From CAIWHR01 sp963734575 (GTDB lineage Bacteria; Pseudomonadota; Gammaproteobacteria; Burkholderiales; Casimicrobiaceae): a stretch of 64,000 bases of DNA. Below are positions 1 through 8,880 of this stretch, piece by piece. The notes below the pieces were generated by a model. It was not told the DNA's origin. It made no database searches and saw nothing but the letters and a program-made list of their open reading frames with translations. Made by a program: the position numbers and the translations under genes. The DNA is taken from the NCBI GenBank assembly GCA_963734575.1, contig CAVTHT010000020.1:1-64000 (forward strand). The letters run 5' to 3'. The stretch's first letter is position 1. Every line of letters starts with the position of its first letter.

Positions 1-13
1 CCGGGGCAGCAAC

Positions 14-40
14 GAAAAAGGCCGGCGCGGCGCCGGCCTT
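14..40 (-). terminator. Rho-independent terminator of ctpA
   Basis: An 11-bp perfect inverted repeat (18-28 with 30-40) is followed, read on the minus strand, by TTTTTCG. It begins 24 bases past the ctpA stop codon, so it should end the ctpA transcript. Confidence 0.8.
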
Positions 41-63
41 CATCGTGGAGCTGGCGTGGGCTG

Positions 64-1527
64 CTACTGCGGCTTCGCCTGGGCCGACAGCGCCTTGATC
101 GAGGCCACGACCGGCTGTCCCTTGAGGAGGTTCATCGCCTGCGCGAGCTGGAAGTCCTCGGTGCCGCCGAACTCGAACGGCTTCACCGGAGCCGCCTGCG
201 CGGGCTTGTCGGTTGCCTTCGGCGTGTCCTTGTCCGGCGTGGGCGCGGCCTTGTCGGCGGGTGCGTCGAGCGGCTGCGCGTCGGGCTTCGCGCGCGTGTC
301 CGCCGGTCCGAGCTTGACTTCGCCCTTGCCGATCTCGAGGTGCCGCTCGAGGTTGGCTTCGCGGATGCGGTTGGGCGAGTCGCGGCCGTCGTCGATGTAG
401 ATGTCGGGCTCGATGCCCTTCGCCTGGATCGACCGGCCGGCGGGCGTGAAGTAACGCGCCGTCGTGAGCTTGAGGCCCGCGCTGTTCGACAGCGGCAGGA
501 TGGTCTGCACCGAGCCCTTGCCGAACGTCTGTGCGCCGAGCACCGTCGCGCGCTTGTGGTCCTGCAGCGCGCCGGCGACGATCTCGGACGCCGACGCCGT
601 GCCGCCGTCCACCAGCACCACCATCGGCACCTTCTTCACGGCGGCGGGCAGGTCGCGCAGGTAGTCCTCGCCGCGGCGGGTGTAGTTCTCGCGGCTCGCG
701 GACAAACGCATGTGGGCATCGGGCGTGCGGCCATCGGTGTAGACGACGAGAGCATCCTTCGGCAGGAATGCCGCGGACACGGCGACCGCCTGGTTGAGCA
801 GGCCGCCCGGGTCGCTGCGCAGGTCGAGCACCAGGCCCTTGAGCTCGCCCTGCTTGAACATGTCCTTCAGCGCCTTGGCGAGGTCCTCGCCGGTACGCTC
901 CTGGAAGTTGCGCACGCGCACGTAGCCGTAGCCGGGCTCGAGGGTCTTCGCGCGCACGCTCTTGACGTTGATCTCCTCGCGCACGAGGGTGAACGTGAGC
1001 GGCGCGTCGGCGTCCTTGCGCACGACCGTGAGCACGACCGCCGTGCCCGGCTTGCCGCGCATCTTCTCGACCGCCTTGTTGAGCGGCAGCCCGCGGGTGG
1101 CGACATCGTCGATCTTGACGATGAGGTCGCCGGTCTTGATGCCGGCGCGGAAGGCGGGTGTGTCCTCGATGGGCGAGACGACGCGCACGATGCCGTCCTC
1201 GACGCCCACCTCGATCCCGAGGCCGCCGAACTTGCCCTGGGTCGAGACCTGGAGCTCCTTGAAGGCCTCGGCATCGAGGAAGTCCGAATGCGGATCGAGG
1301 CCGCGGACCATGCCGTTGATGGCTTCACGGATGAGCTTCTCGTCGGAGACGGGCTCGACGTAGTCGCTCTTGATCTTGCCGAACACTGCAGCGAGGAGCT
1401 GGAGATCCTCGTACGGGATGGGCAGCTTCTGCTCGCGCTGCGCCACCGCCGAGAAATTGAGGGACAGCAGGACCCCGAGCACGGCCCCCATTCCGATCAG
1501 TCCTGCCTTCTTCCAGCCGTTCACCAT
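64..1527 (-). CDS. ctpA: Carboxyl-terminal processing protease (S41 family)
   Basis: A 487-residue S41 serine protease that trims C-terminal tails of periplasmic proteins. A signal anchor/peptide spans about residues 8-30. A PDZ domain lies around residues 100-175. The S41 catalytic domain follows, with the Ser/Lys dyad visible as GGTASASE (Ser312) and TFGKGS (Lys337), 25 residues apart as usual for the family. The C-terminal 70 residues are Lys/Pro/Ala-rich and probably unstructured. The start is the ATG at 1527 because AAGGAG lies about ten bases upstream; the frame stays open into gpmI but that part does not look like S41 sequence. It lies 272 bases downstream of gpmI on the same strand. 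In many betaproteobacteria an envC-like gene sits between the two; none is seen here. Confidence 0.95.
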   Translation of the reverse strand: MVNGWKKAGLIGMGAVLGVLLSLNFSAVAQREQKLPIPYEDLQLLAAVFGKIKSDYVEPVSDEKLIREAINGMVRGLDPHSDFLDAEAFKELQVSTQGKFGGLGIEVGVEDGIVRVVSPIEDTPAFRAGIKTGDLIVKIDDVATRGLPLNKAVEKMRGKPGTAVVLTVVRKDADAPLTFTLVREEINVKSVRAKTLEPGYGYVRVRNFQERTGEDLAKALKDMFKQGELKGLVLDLRSDPGGLLNQAVAVSAAFLPKDALVVYTDGRTPDAHMRLSASRENYTRRGEDYLRDLPAAVKKVPMVVLVDGGTASASEIVAGALQDHKRATVLGAQTFGKGSVQTILPLSNSAGLKLTTARYFTPAGRSIQAKGIEPDIYIDDGRDSPNRIREANLERHLEIGKGEVKLGPADTRAKPDAQPLDAPADKAAPTPDKDTPKATDKPAQAAPVKPFEFGGTEDFQLAQAMNLLKGQPVVASIKALSAQAKPQ

Positions 1528-1580
1528 GTGCTGCTGCTCCTTCCTGCTGGGCGGTCCTGCGGACCGCGCACGAACTTTCA

Positions 1581-1586
1581 AGTATA
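1581..1586 (-). promoter_or_regulatory. Possible -10 element for ctpA
   Basis: TATACT on the minus strand lies 54 bases before the ctpA start in the 272-base gap after gpmI. No good -35 is visible at normal spacing, so this is tentative. Nothing else recognisable was seen in 1528-1799. Confidence 0.3.
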
Positions 1587-1799
1587 CGCCCGGCATCCGT
1601 TCGGGCCCGGGTCGCGGGGAGGCGCTGCAACTGGCTCGAGGGACGTGCTGTCCATGCTCGCTCCGGCCGAGGCGCCCTGCCATGCCAGCCGACGAGCGGC
1701 AGCCGCCTTTCGCCCGGCGCCTCATGCGGCCCCGGGACGCGTCGTGCTCCTTGGTGGGTCCGGCGACCTGCCGAGTTCCGCGCGGCTGCGCGGAAGCTC

Positions 1800-3397
1800 T
1801 CAGCCCTTGATCTCGATCAGCGAATGCCCGGTCATCTCGGGCGGCTGCGGCAGGCCGAGCATGGCGAGCAGCGTCGGTGCGACGTCCTGCAAAGCGCCGC
1901 CCTTGGCGATCGTGCGCAGGGCGGCCGATGTAGACGAACGGGACGAGCGAGAGCGTGTGGGCCGTGTGCGGCTGCCCCGTGCCGTTGTCGTGCATCTTCT
2001 CGGCGTTGCCATGGTCGGCCGTGACGAGCACCTCGCCACCCACGGCGCGGGCAGCCTCGACCACGCGGCCGAGGCACGCGTCGAGCGTCTCGACCGCGTG
2101 CACGGTGGCATCCAGGTTGCCGGTGTGCCCGACCATGTCGCCGTTGGCGTAATTGCAGACGATCGCGTCGTAGCGCCCGCTGCGGATCGCCTCGACGAGG
2201 CGGTCGGTCACCTCGACCGCGCTCATCTCGGGCTTGAGATCGTAGGTCGCAACCTTGGGCGACGGCACGAGCACCCGGTCCTCGCCTGCGTAGGGCGTCT
2301 CGACGCCCCCGCTGAAGAAATACGTGACGTGGGCGTATTTCTCGGTCTCGGCGATGCGCAGTTGCCGCAGCCCGAGGCCGGCGACGTACTCGCCGAAGCC
2401 GTTGGCCACGGATTGCGGCCCGAACGCGACGGGCAGGTGAACGAAATCGTCGCCATACCCGGTGAGGCAGACGTAGCGTCCGAGTTGCGGAAGGCGTGCT
2501 CGCGCAAATCCGGTAAACGCCGGATCGGTCAGCGCACGCGTGATCTCGCGCGCGCGATCGGCGCGGAAGTTCATGCAGATCACGACGTCGCCGTCGGCCA
2601 TGCGGGCGGCCTGGCCGGACGCGTCCACGATGGCCGTCGGTTGCACGAACTCGTCGCTCTCGTCGCGCGCGTAGGCCGCGGCAAGCGCAGCGTGCGCATC
2701 CTGTCGCCGTGAACGGCGCCATGCCATCGACGATGAGCTCGTACGCGCGCTCCACGCGCTCCCACCGCTGGTCGCGATCCATCGCGTAGTAGCGGCCCAC
2801 GATGTCGGCGATGCGCGCGTCGCGCTGCCGCGCACACACGGCGTTCATGAATTCGAGCGACGCGGCCGCGCTGCGCGGCGGCGTGTCGCGGCCGTCGAGG
2901 AAGGCATGCACGAGAATCCGCGGCGCCCCCCGGCACCGGCGAGGTCGACCATCGCGGCCAGCTGCCGCTCGTGGCTGTGCACGCCGCCCGGGCGACAGGA
3001 GTCCCATGACGTGCACGGTGCTGCCGTTGCGCACGGCCGTCGCGATGGCGTCGAGCAGCACCGGGATTGGCCGCGAATTCGCCGGTCTCGATCGCGTGGT
3101 CGACGCGCGTGAACTCCTGGTACACGACCCGACCCGCGCCGATGTTGAGGTGACCGACCTCGGAATTGCCCATCTGGCCCTGCGGCAGGCCGACGTGGAA
3201 TTCGGAGGCGTCGATCCGCGTGTGCGGATAGCGCTCCAGGAAGCGCGCGCCAGTTCGGCATGCGGGCGCGCGCGATCGCGTTGTCGGGCGCGTCCTCGCG
3301 ACAGCCGAAGCCATCGAGGATGACGAGCACCACGGGACGCACTCGGGGCCGGACGTGACCGGGTCGCCGCGGACGGAGCAGGAGCCGAAGCATTCAT
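1800..3397 (-). CDS. gpmI: 2,3-bisphosphoglycerate-independent phosphoglycerate mutase, multiply frameshifted
   Basis: Cofactor-independent phosphoglycerate mutase interconverts 3- and 2-phosphoglycerate in glycolysis. The whole protein can be read only by moving between frames: the N-terminus with VVLVILDGFG, then FHVGLPQGQMGNSEVGH with the conserved GNSEVGH motif, HAFLDGRDTPP, VICMNFRADRARE, the metal-binding VTADHGNAEKM, and a C-terminus ending SLIEIKG. At least six frame changes are needed, near 3250, 3060, 2990, 2930, 2700 and 1930, and the start near 3393-3397 is uncertain. Because every block is well conserved, I read these as sequence errors concentrated here rather than a decayed gene. 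It is transcribed divergently from the rhodanese gene. Confidence 0.88.
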
Positions 3398-3473
3398 GGA
3401 CTGGACCGGCGCGCGCAGGGTGTCGTGCGCGGCACGAAGAGGGGACCGAGGAGAGCGCCGATGATCGTTAGGC

Positions 3474-3483
3474 TATCATTTTA
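3474..3483. promoter_or_regulatory. Overlapping divergent -10 elements between gpmI and the rhodanese gene
   Basis: TATCAT on the plus strand (3474-3479) and TAAAAT on the minus strand (3483-3478) overlap in the gap between two divergent genes. The minus-strand box lies about 80 bases before the gpmI start and the plus box about 40 before the rhodanese ATG. The -35 regions are weak, so this is inferred from position and sequence. Confidence 0.4.
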
Positions 3484-3520
3484 GCTTTGCGTGTTCCCTC
3501 ACGCGCACGCATTGCCTCCC

Positions 3521-3937
3521 ATGCCGATGTCGTTCATTCAAAACAACTGGATGCTGATCCTCGTCTTCGTCGCCTCCGGCGCGATGCTCCTGTGGCCGCT
3601 CGTGCACCGGCGCATCTCCGCCCTCAAGGAGCTCGGCACCTTCGAGGTCACCCGCCTCATCAACGATCGCAATCCCGTGCTTCTCGACGTGCGGGAGACG
3701 CGCGAGCTCGAGGGCGGCCGCATTCCGAACGCCGTGCACATCCCGCTGTCACAACTCGGTTCGCGCGCCGGGGAGCTGTCGGCGATGACGGGCCGGCCCC
3801 TCGTGGCGTACTGCGCGCGCGGCAATCGCACGGCGCTCGCGAGTCGCGCGCTGGGGAAGCTCGGCTTCAAGGAGGTCTATGGTCTGCGTGGCGGCTTCGC
3901 GGCCTGGCGCCAGGCCGGCCTTCCCGTGGCCAAGTGA
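3521..3937 (+). CDS. Membrane-anchored rhodanese-like protein
   Basis: A single-domain rhodanese preceded by one N-terminal transmembrane helix (NNWMLILVFVASGAMLLW). The active-site loop is CARGNRT with the catalytic cysteine, so it should carry sulfur as a persulfide; the true acceptor is unknown. Start chosen at ATG 3521; ATG 3527 and GTG 3491 are also in frame. It heads the run rhodanese-grxC-secB-SH3-gpsA, a common betaproteobacterial order, which suggests a link with thiol/redox chemistry but does not prove it. Confidence 0.88.
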   Translation: MPMSFIQNNWMLILVFVASGAMLLWPLVHRRISALKELGTFEVTRLINDRNPVLLDVRETRELEGGRIPNAVHIPLSQLGSRAGELSAMTGRPLVAYCARGNRTALASRALGKLGFKEVYGLRGGFAAWRQAGLPVAK

Positions 3938-3998
3938 GGCCGGCGAGCCGGGTGGGCGCGCGACGTGCGTGCCGATGCAAGGATCACGGGAACGCTGA

Positions 3999-4265
3999 AT
4001 GAGGCCACCGATCACGATGTATGCGACGGGCATGTGCCCTTACTGCGTGCAGGCCGAGCGCCTGCTCAAGGCCAAGGGCGTGCAGGAGATCACCAAGATC
4101 CGCGTCGATCTCGAGCCGCAGCTGCGACAGAAGATGATGCAGATCACCGGCCGGCGCACGGTGCCGCAGATCTATATCGGCGAGGTTCACGTCGGCGGGT
4201 ACGACGATCTCGTGGCGCTCGATCGCGCCGGACGTCTGGATGGACTGCTGGGCGGCGCGACCTGA
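3999..4265 (+). CDS. grxC: Glutaredoxin 3
   Basis: An 88-residue dithiol glutaredoxin with the CPYC active site at residues 13-16. The cis-proline TVPQIYI segment and the GGYDDL glutathione-binding segment are both present and length is normal for GrxC. It reduces disulfides using glutathione in the cytoplasm. It follows the rhodanese gene by about 60 bases and precedes secB, the usual order in this class. Confidence 0.95.
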   Translation: MRPPITMYATGMCPYCVQAERLLKAKGVQEITKIRVDLEPQLRQKMMQITGRRTVPQIYIGEVHVGGYDDLVALDRAGRLDGLLGGAT

Positions 4266-4319
4266 GGCGTTCTGCGCCTCTCCGCACCGGCGGAGAGCCA
4301 CCCGGGGAGGGAGCGGCGA

Positions 4320-4347
4320 GTGGGGTAAAATCGACCGTTTACCCCAC
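4320..4347 (+). promoter_or_regulatory. Perfect 10-bp inverted repeat containing a TAAAAT box, upstream of secB
   Basis: GTGGGGTAAA (4320-4329) and TTTACCCCAC (4338-4347) are exact reverse complements around an 8-base loop. The left arm includes TAAAAT (4326-4331), a plausible -10 for secB, whose ATG is 34 bases further on. It has no T-run and so is not an obvious terminator. Operator or mRNA hairpin are both possible. Confidence 0.5.
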
Positions 4348-4365
4348 CTACCCGAAAGCGCATTC

Positions 4366-4848
4366 ATGGCTGAGCAACAACCCGCGCCGGCGAGCGCCGA
4401 CGCCCCGGCAGGCGTGCAGTTCTCGATCGACAAGATCTACGTCAAGGACCTGTCCCTCGAGAATCCCGGCGCGCCGGGATCGTTCATGACCCAGGAGTCG
4501 CCGCAGATCGAGGTCGGCCTGCGCACTCGCGGCGAACAGGTCCAGCCGGACATCTACGAATGCGTGCTGACGGTGACGCTCACCGCGCGCGCCGGCGACA
4601 AGACGCTGTTCCTGGTGGAAGCGGCCCAGGCCGGCGTGTTCACCATCAAGGGCATTCCGCAGGACCAGCTCCAGCCGATCCTCGCGGTCCACTGCCCGAC
4701 GGTGCTGTTCCCGTACGTGCGCGAAACCCTGGCCGACGCCGTTGGCCGCGCCGGCTTTCCGCCCGTGCATCTTGCGCCCATCAACTTCGAGATGCTGTAC
4801 CAGCAGCAGCTCGCCCAAGGCCAGGGCGCAACAGGCGCGCCGAACTGA
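4366..4848 (+). CDS. secB: Protein-export chaperone SecB
   Basis: SecB keeps Sec-dependent precursors unfolded in the cytoplasm and passes them to SecA. The 160-residue product matches family length and shows the conserved FSIDKIYVKDLSLENP start, the EVxL core strand, and the PTVLFPYVRE and GFPPVHLAPINFE segments. The ATG at 4366 is chosen because the upstream in-frame sequence is unrelated to SecB. The SH3-domain gene begins two bases after its stop. SecB matters here since the window also encodes a Sec-fed type II secretion system. Confidence 0.97.
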   Translation: MAEQQPAPASADAPAGVQFSIDKIYVKDLSLENPGAPGSFMTQESPQIEVGLRTRGEQVQPDIYECVLTVTLTARAGDKTLFLVEAAQAGVFTIKGIPQDQLQPILAVHCPTVLFPYVRETLADAVGRAGFPPVHLAPINFEMLYQQQLAQGQGATGAPN

Positions 4849-4850
4849 GG

Positions 4851-5309
4851 ATGGGCAGGTTCCTCGCGGCAGCGATCGCGCTGTCGCTCGCTGGTTTTGC
4901 GTCCGCGGCCGACTACCGCTGCACCGGCGAGCCGGTCACGATTCTCTACGACGCCCCGTCGGGCAAGGCCAAGCCGCTCTTCATCCTCGGCCGCGACACG
5001 CCTCTCGAGGTGATCGTCGCGCTCGAAGGGTGGACGAAGGTGCGCGACTCCTCCGGCACCATCGGCTGGGTCGAGAAGAAGGGCCTCACCGACAAGCGCG
5101 CGCTCGTCGTGCGCACGGCCGTGGGCGAGGTGCGTGCGGCGGCGGACGATGCCGCCCCGGTGGTGTTCCGGGCCGAGCAGAACGTCGTGCTGGAGCTTGC
5201 CGAGCCGGCAGCGTCGGCGACCGCCACCGCTGCGCCGGGCTGGGTCAAGGTCCGTCATCGCGATGGCCAGACGGGGTTCATCCGCGTGAATCAGGTGTTC
5301 GGCCTCTGA
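4851..5309 (+). CDS. Exported SH3-like domain protein
   Basis: A 152-residue protein with a signal peptide (cleavage probably after FASA, about residue 19). Two bacterial SH3-like modules follow, recognisable by GWTKVRDSSGTIGWVEKKGL near residue 60 and GWVKVRHRDGQTGFIRVNQV near the C-terminus. Such domains often bind peptidoglycan or other envelope parts; the partner here is unknown. It starts two bases after secB and is likely co-transcribed with it and gpsA. Confidence 0.85.
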   Translation: MGRFLAAAIALSLAGFASAADYRCTGEPVTILYDAPSGKAKPLFILGRDTPLEVIVALEGWTKVRDSSGTIGWVEKKGLTDKRALVVRTAVGEVRAAADDAAPVVFRAEQNVVLELAEPAASATATAAPGWVKVRHRDGQTGFIRVNQVFGL

Positions 5310-5366
5310 GCCGCGCGCGGGCGCAGCGACCTGCACCGGGCACGTCCCGCAGCCGGACTTCCGCCT

Positions 5367-6384
5367 GTGATTCCCACGATCGCGATCCTCGGTGCCGGTG
5401 CGTGGGGAACCGCGCTCGCCATTCATCTCGCGCGGCGCGGCGATCGCAAGGTGCTGCTGTGGGCGCGCGACCCCGCGCAGGCCGCGGCGATGGCCGTGAC
5501 GCGGCGCAATGCCCGCTACCTGCCGGAGCATGCGCTGCCCGCGGCAGTGTCCGTCACGGGCACGGTCGCCGACGTGCACGGTGCAGCCCTTCTCATCGTC
5601 GCGACGCCGGTCGCCGCGTTGCCGGACGTCGTCCGGGAGCTCGTGCCCATCGCACCGCGCGCGCCGCTCGTCTGGCTTTCCAAGGGTTTCCTGCGCGTGC
5701 CCCTGAGCACCGCGTTCCCCGCGGGTGCCGCGCTGGCGCATCAGGTCGTGGCGCCGTGCTGGGCCACGCCGGTGGGCATCGTCTCGGGTCCGAGCTTCGC
5801 CGAGGAAGTCGCGCGGGGGTTGCCCACCGCGCTCGCCGTGGCCGCGACCGACACGCGACTTGCCGCAACGGTCGCCGACCACCTTCGCGCCGATACCCTT
5901 CGCGCGTATGTCAGCGAGGACATCATCGGCGTCGAGGTGGGCGGCGCCGTCAAGAACGTGCTGGCCATCGCGGCCGGCGCGAGCGATGGGCTCGGCTTCG
6001 GTCACAATGCGCGCGCCGCACTGATCACGCGCGGACTGGCCGAGACCGGCCGGCTGTCCATTGCGATGGGTGGCCAGCGCGAAACGCTGATGGGACTCGC
6101 CGGCCTCGGCGACCTCGTGCTGACGTGCACGGGCGATCTCTCCCGCAACCGCCGCGTGGGGCTGGGACTTGCGCAAGGTCGCGACCTGGCAGGGCGTGCT
6201 CGCGGAGCTCGGCCACGTGGCCGAGGGGGTGAGCGCGGCGCCCGCGGTACGTGCGCTGGCGGAGCATCACGGCGTGGACATGCCGATCTGCACCGCGGTC
6301 GATCGTGTACTGCGAGGCGACCTGCCGCTGCGCGTGGCGGTGGAAGAGCTGCTCCGGCGCGAGCCGCGCGCCGAGCAGAACTGA
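5367..6384 (+). CDS. gpsA: Glycerol-3-phosphate dehydrogenase [NAD(P)+], one frameshift
   Basis: GpsA makes sn-glycerol 3-phosphate for phospholipid synthesis. The start is GTG 5367, giving the nucleotide-binding loop ILGAGAWGTALA. Other landmarks are SGPSFAEEVARGLPTA and the catalytic-lysine region VEVGGAVKNVLAIAAG. Near 6190 the frame changes at GCAGGGCGTG; removing one G restores the AGVLAELGHVAEGV continuation, and the full interval is 3n+1 bases, consistent with one extra base. The gene is convergent with trmL. Confidence 0.93.
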
Positions 6385-6401
6385 CGTCCGGAGGTTGGGC
6401 C

Positions 6402-6893
6402 TCAGCGCTGGGCGCCTTTGAGCCCGCACTGCCGCCACGCCTCGTACACCGCAACGGCAACGGCGTTCGACAGGTTGAGGCTGCGCACGTCCGCGCGCAT
6501 CGGGATGCGCAGCCGGGCGTCCGGTGCGAAATGCGTCAGCAGTTCGTCACCGAGGCCCGCCGTCTCGCGGCCGAAGACCAGAACGTCGTCGGCCGCGAAG
6601 CGCGCGTCGTAGAGCGAGCCCGCTCCGCGCGTCGTGAACGCGAACCACCTTCGGGTGCCGTGCGCGCCCAGCGCCTGCCGGCATGCCGCGAAGTCGCGAT
6701 GCACGGTGAGGCTTGCGTACTCGTGATAGTCGAGCCCGGCGCGTCGCAGCTCGCGGTCCTCGAGCCGGAAGCCGAGCGGCTCGACGAGATGCAGCGCCGC
6801 GCCGGTGTTGGCGCACAGCCGGATGACGTTGCCGGTGTTGGGTGGAATCTCGGGCGCGACGAGGACGACGGCGAGGGCCATGCGCCGCATCAT
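6402..6893 (-). CDS. trmL: tRNA (cytidine(34)-2'-O)-methyltransferase
   Basis: A small SPOUT methyltransferase that 2'-O-methylates the wobble base of certain leucine tRNAs. It shows the PEIPPNTGNVIRLC start, VFGRETAGL, and the knot segment RSLNLSNAVAVAVYE. The start is placed at ATG 6893, which overlaps the comF stop as ATGA and so suggests coupling. ATG 6890 or 6881 would remove three or four leading residues and match the core family start more closely. Length (163) is close to the usual 155-160. Confidence 0.92.
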   Translation of the reverse strand: MMRRMALAVVLVAPEIPPNTGNVIRLCANTGAALHLVEPLGFRLEDRELRRAGLDYHEYASLTVHRDFAACRQALGAHGTRRWFAFTTRGAGSLYDARFAADDVLVFGRETAGLGDELLTHFAPDARLRIPMRADVRSLNLSNAVAVAVYEAWRQCGLKGAQR

Positions 6894-7573
6894 GCCTCGT
6901 CCGGCGGCAGGGTGCGCGCGACGACCCACACCTCGACCGACGCCGCGCCCGCGTCGAGGAGCGTACGCGTTGCTTCACGCAAGGTCGCGCCCGTGGTCAT
7001 GATGTCGTCGACGAGGACGCAATGCCGTCCTGCGACCACGAGCCGGCAGGCGAAAGCGCCACGCACGTTGCGCGCGCGGCCCTTCCAGGGCAGCGCTGCC
7101 TGCGGTGGCCCGCCCTTGACGCGCCTCAGTGCAGCGACCATGCGGAGATCGAGCGCGGCAGCGACGCGGCGCGCGATCTCGTGCGCCTGGTTGAAGCCGC
7201 GCTCGCGCTGCCGTGCGGGAGCGAGCGGCAATGCGATCACGATGGTGTCCGCTGGCGCGGTCCATCCACCCTCGAAAAGCGCGGCAGCGAGCGCCTGCGC
7301 GGCCCAGTCGGCGAGCGCGAGCGCGCCGTGATACTTGAGGCGCTGCAGCAGGCGGTCGACCGGAAAGGCATACGCGAATGCGGCGCGCGCGGCCACGAAA
7401 GGCGGCGGCGATGCGAGGCACGCGCCGCAGGGAATCGCGTGGGCCGATGGCAGCGCGCAGCGCGGACACGATTCGGCAATGCGCGGCAGCGAGCGGTTGC
7501 ATGCTGCGCAGAGGAGCGCATCGCCGGCAGCTGCCGCGCACAACGCGCATGCCTGCGGCAGGGCGCGGCGCAT
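6890..7573 (-). CDS. comF: ComF-family phosphoribosyltransferase-like protein
   Basis: A 227-residue ComF-family protein. The N-terminus has CxxC pairs (CALC, CAAC, CPRC; Cys9/12, 22/25, 36/39) suited to a zinc finger. The C-terminal half is a phosphoribosyltransferase fold with the PRPP-loop VLVDDIMTTGAT. Family members take part in DNA uptake; the exact chemistry is not settled. Start at ATG 7573 because the zinc finger begins just after it. It is translationally coupled to trmL and divergent from bioB. Confidence 0.88.
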   Translation of the reverse strand: MRRALPQACALCAAAAGDALLCAACNRSLPRIAESCPRCALPSAHAIPCGACLASPPPFVAARAAFAYAFPVDRLLQRLKYHGALALADWAAQALAAALFEGGWTAPADTIVIALPLAPARQRERGFNQAHEIARRVAAALDLRMVAALRRVKGGPPQAALPWKGRARNVRGAFACRLVVAGRHCVLVDDIMTTGATLREATRTLLDAGAASVEVWVVARTLPPDEA

Positions 7574-7644
7574 GATCGCGGCAGTGCCCCGTGCGCACGC
7601 GCGGACCGCGCGGGTCCACGAGACCGTGCTCCATGCCGGCAGGC

Positions 7645-7684
7645 TGTCAAATCCTGTCAAATGCGCCGCCTTTGAAATTTGACA
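7645..7684 (+). promoter_or_regulatory. Candidate operator: TGTCAAAT repeats upstream of bioB
   Basis: TGTCAAAT occurs at 7645-7652 and again at 7655-7662, one helical turn apart. Its inverse ATTTGACA is at 7677-7684, giving a symmetric pair with a 14-base spacer. The layout (half-site, 14-base gap, inverted half-site, ahead of bioB) is like a BirA biotin operator, but the half-site differs from the classical TTGTAAACC. It lies between comF and bioB, so either or both could be controlled. TTGACA at 7679-7684 could also act as a -35. Confidence 0.45.
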
Positions 7685-7771
7685 AAGCGCGCAACGGCCC
7701 TCGACACTCGATCCGATGCATGACACCACTCATTCGACAGCGTCGCATGCGCGAGCGCTGAACGACAGTTG

Positions 7772-8816
7772 ATGCCGGAGCGCCGCCTGATGCCATACCC
7801 CGAATGCACGATGTCCGACGGCGACGTCGCGCTGCTCGAACCGCGAGGGCGCACCGCGCGGGCTCCCTGGACCGTTGCGGCCATCGAGGCATTGTTCGAC
7901 CTGCCGTTCTCGGACCTGCTGTTTCGCGCGCAACAGGTGCATCGCGCGCATCACGCGCCAAACGTCGTCCAGCTGTCGACCTTGCTGTCGATCAAGACCG
8001 GCGGCTGTCCCGAGGACTGCGGATACTGCCCGCAGGCGCGGCGTCATCACACGGAGGTCGCCGACGAGCCGATGCTCGGCACGGACCAGGTCGTCGCCGC
8101 GGCGCAGAGTGCGCAGGCCAATGGCGCCACGCGCTTCTGCATGGGTGCCGCATGGCGCGGACCGAAGCAGCGGGATCTCGAACCCGTGCTGGAGATGGTG
8201 CGCGCGGTGAAGTCGCTCGGGCTCGAGACCTGCGCGACCCTCGGCATGCTGCGCGAGGGCCAGGCCGAGCAGCTGCGCGATGCGGGCCTCGACTACTACA
8301 ACCACAATCTCGATACCGCCCCCGAGTTCTACGGCGACATCGTGCGCACCCGCGAGTACGAGGATCGCCTCGATACGCTGCGCCGCGTGCGCGGGGCCGG
8401 CATCAACGTCTGCTGCGGAGGCATCGTGGGCATGGGGGAGTCGCGCCGCCAGCGCGCCGGACTGATCGCCCAGCTCGCCAACCTCGACCCTTATCCGGAG
8501 TCGGTGCCGATCAACCATCTGGTGCAGGTCGCGGGCACGCCGCTCCATGCCGCGCTTGGCGGTGCGCCGGCGATCGATCCGCTCGAGTTCGTGCGGACCG
8601 TGGCGGTGGCGCGCATCACGATGCCGGGCGCGCATGGTTCGGTTGTCCGCCGGACGCCGCGAGCTCGGCGACGCGGTGCAGGCGCTGTGTTTCCTCGCGG
8701 GCGCGAATTCCATCTTCTACGGTGACAAGCTCCTGACGACGGGGAATCCCGAGGCCGAGGCCGACTGCGACCTCCTCGCGCGTCTGGGAATCATCCCGCA
8801 GGCGGCGAGCGCCTGA
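7772..8816 (+). CDS. bioB: Biotin synthase, one frameshift
   Basis: BioB is a radical SAM enzyme inserting sulfur into dethiobiotin. The radical SAM cluster motif is GGCPEDCGYCPQ (Cys79, 83, 86). YYNHNLDTAPEFY and GGIVGMGES are typical of the family. The frame changes near 8637 (CATGGTTCGG); removing one G restores AHVRLSAGRRELGDAVQALC and a normal C-terminus with FLAGANSIFYGDKLLTT. Start at ATG 7772 (TTG 7769 adjacent); the first 25 residues are poorly conserved, so a later ATG (7790) is possible. First gene of the biotin run. Confidence 0.94.
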
Positions 8817-8880
8817 CGCGAGACGGCCGCGCAGCCTGCGGCCGCCGCCGCGCCGAGCAATTCCGCTGCGCCGAAACGCC

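Noticed and set aside
340..2712. 790-residue open frame on the plus strand
   Set aside because: It is antisense to ctpA and gpmI and shows His/Arg/Val-rich composition typical of shadows in GC-rich DNA.
64..2835. 923-residue fused GpmI-CtpA protein
   Set aside because: The open frame joins the gpmI C-terminal half with ctpA through 270 bases of non-conserved sequence. CtpA has its own ATG with a good ribosome site and signal peptide.
4320..4347. Terminator of grxC
   Set aside because: The stem has no T-run after it, and it contains the likely secB -10 box.
8825..8843. Terminator or attenuator between bioB and bioF
   Set aside because: A GGCCGC/GCGGCC stem is visible but is short, GC-only and lacks a T-run; such stems occur by chance in this base composition.
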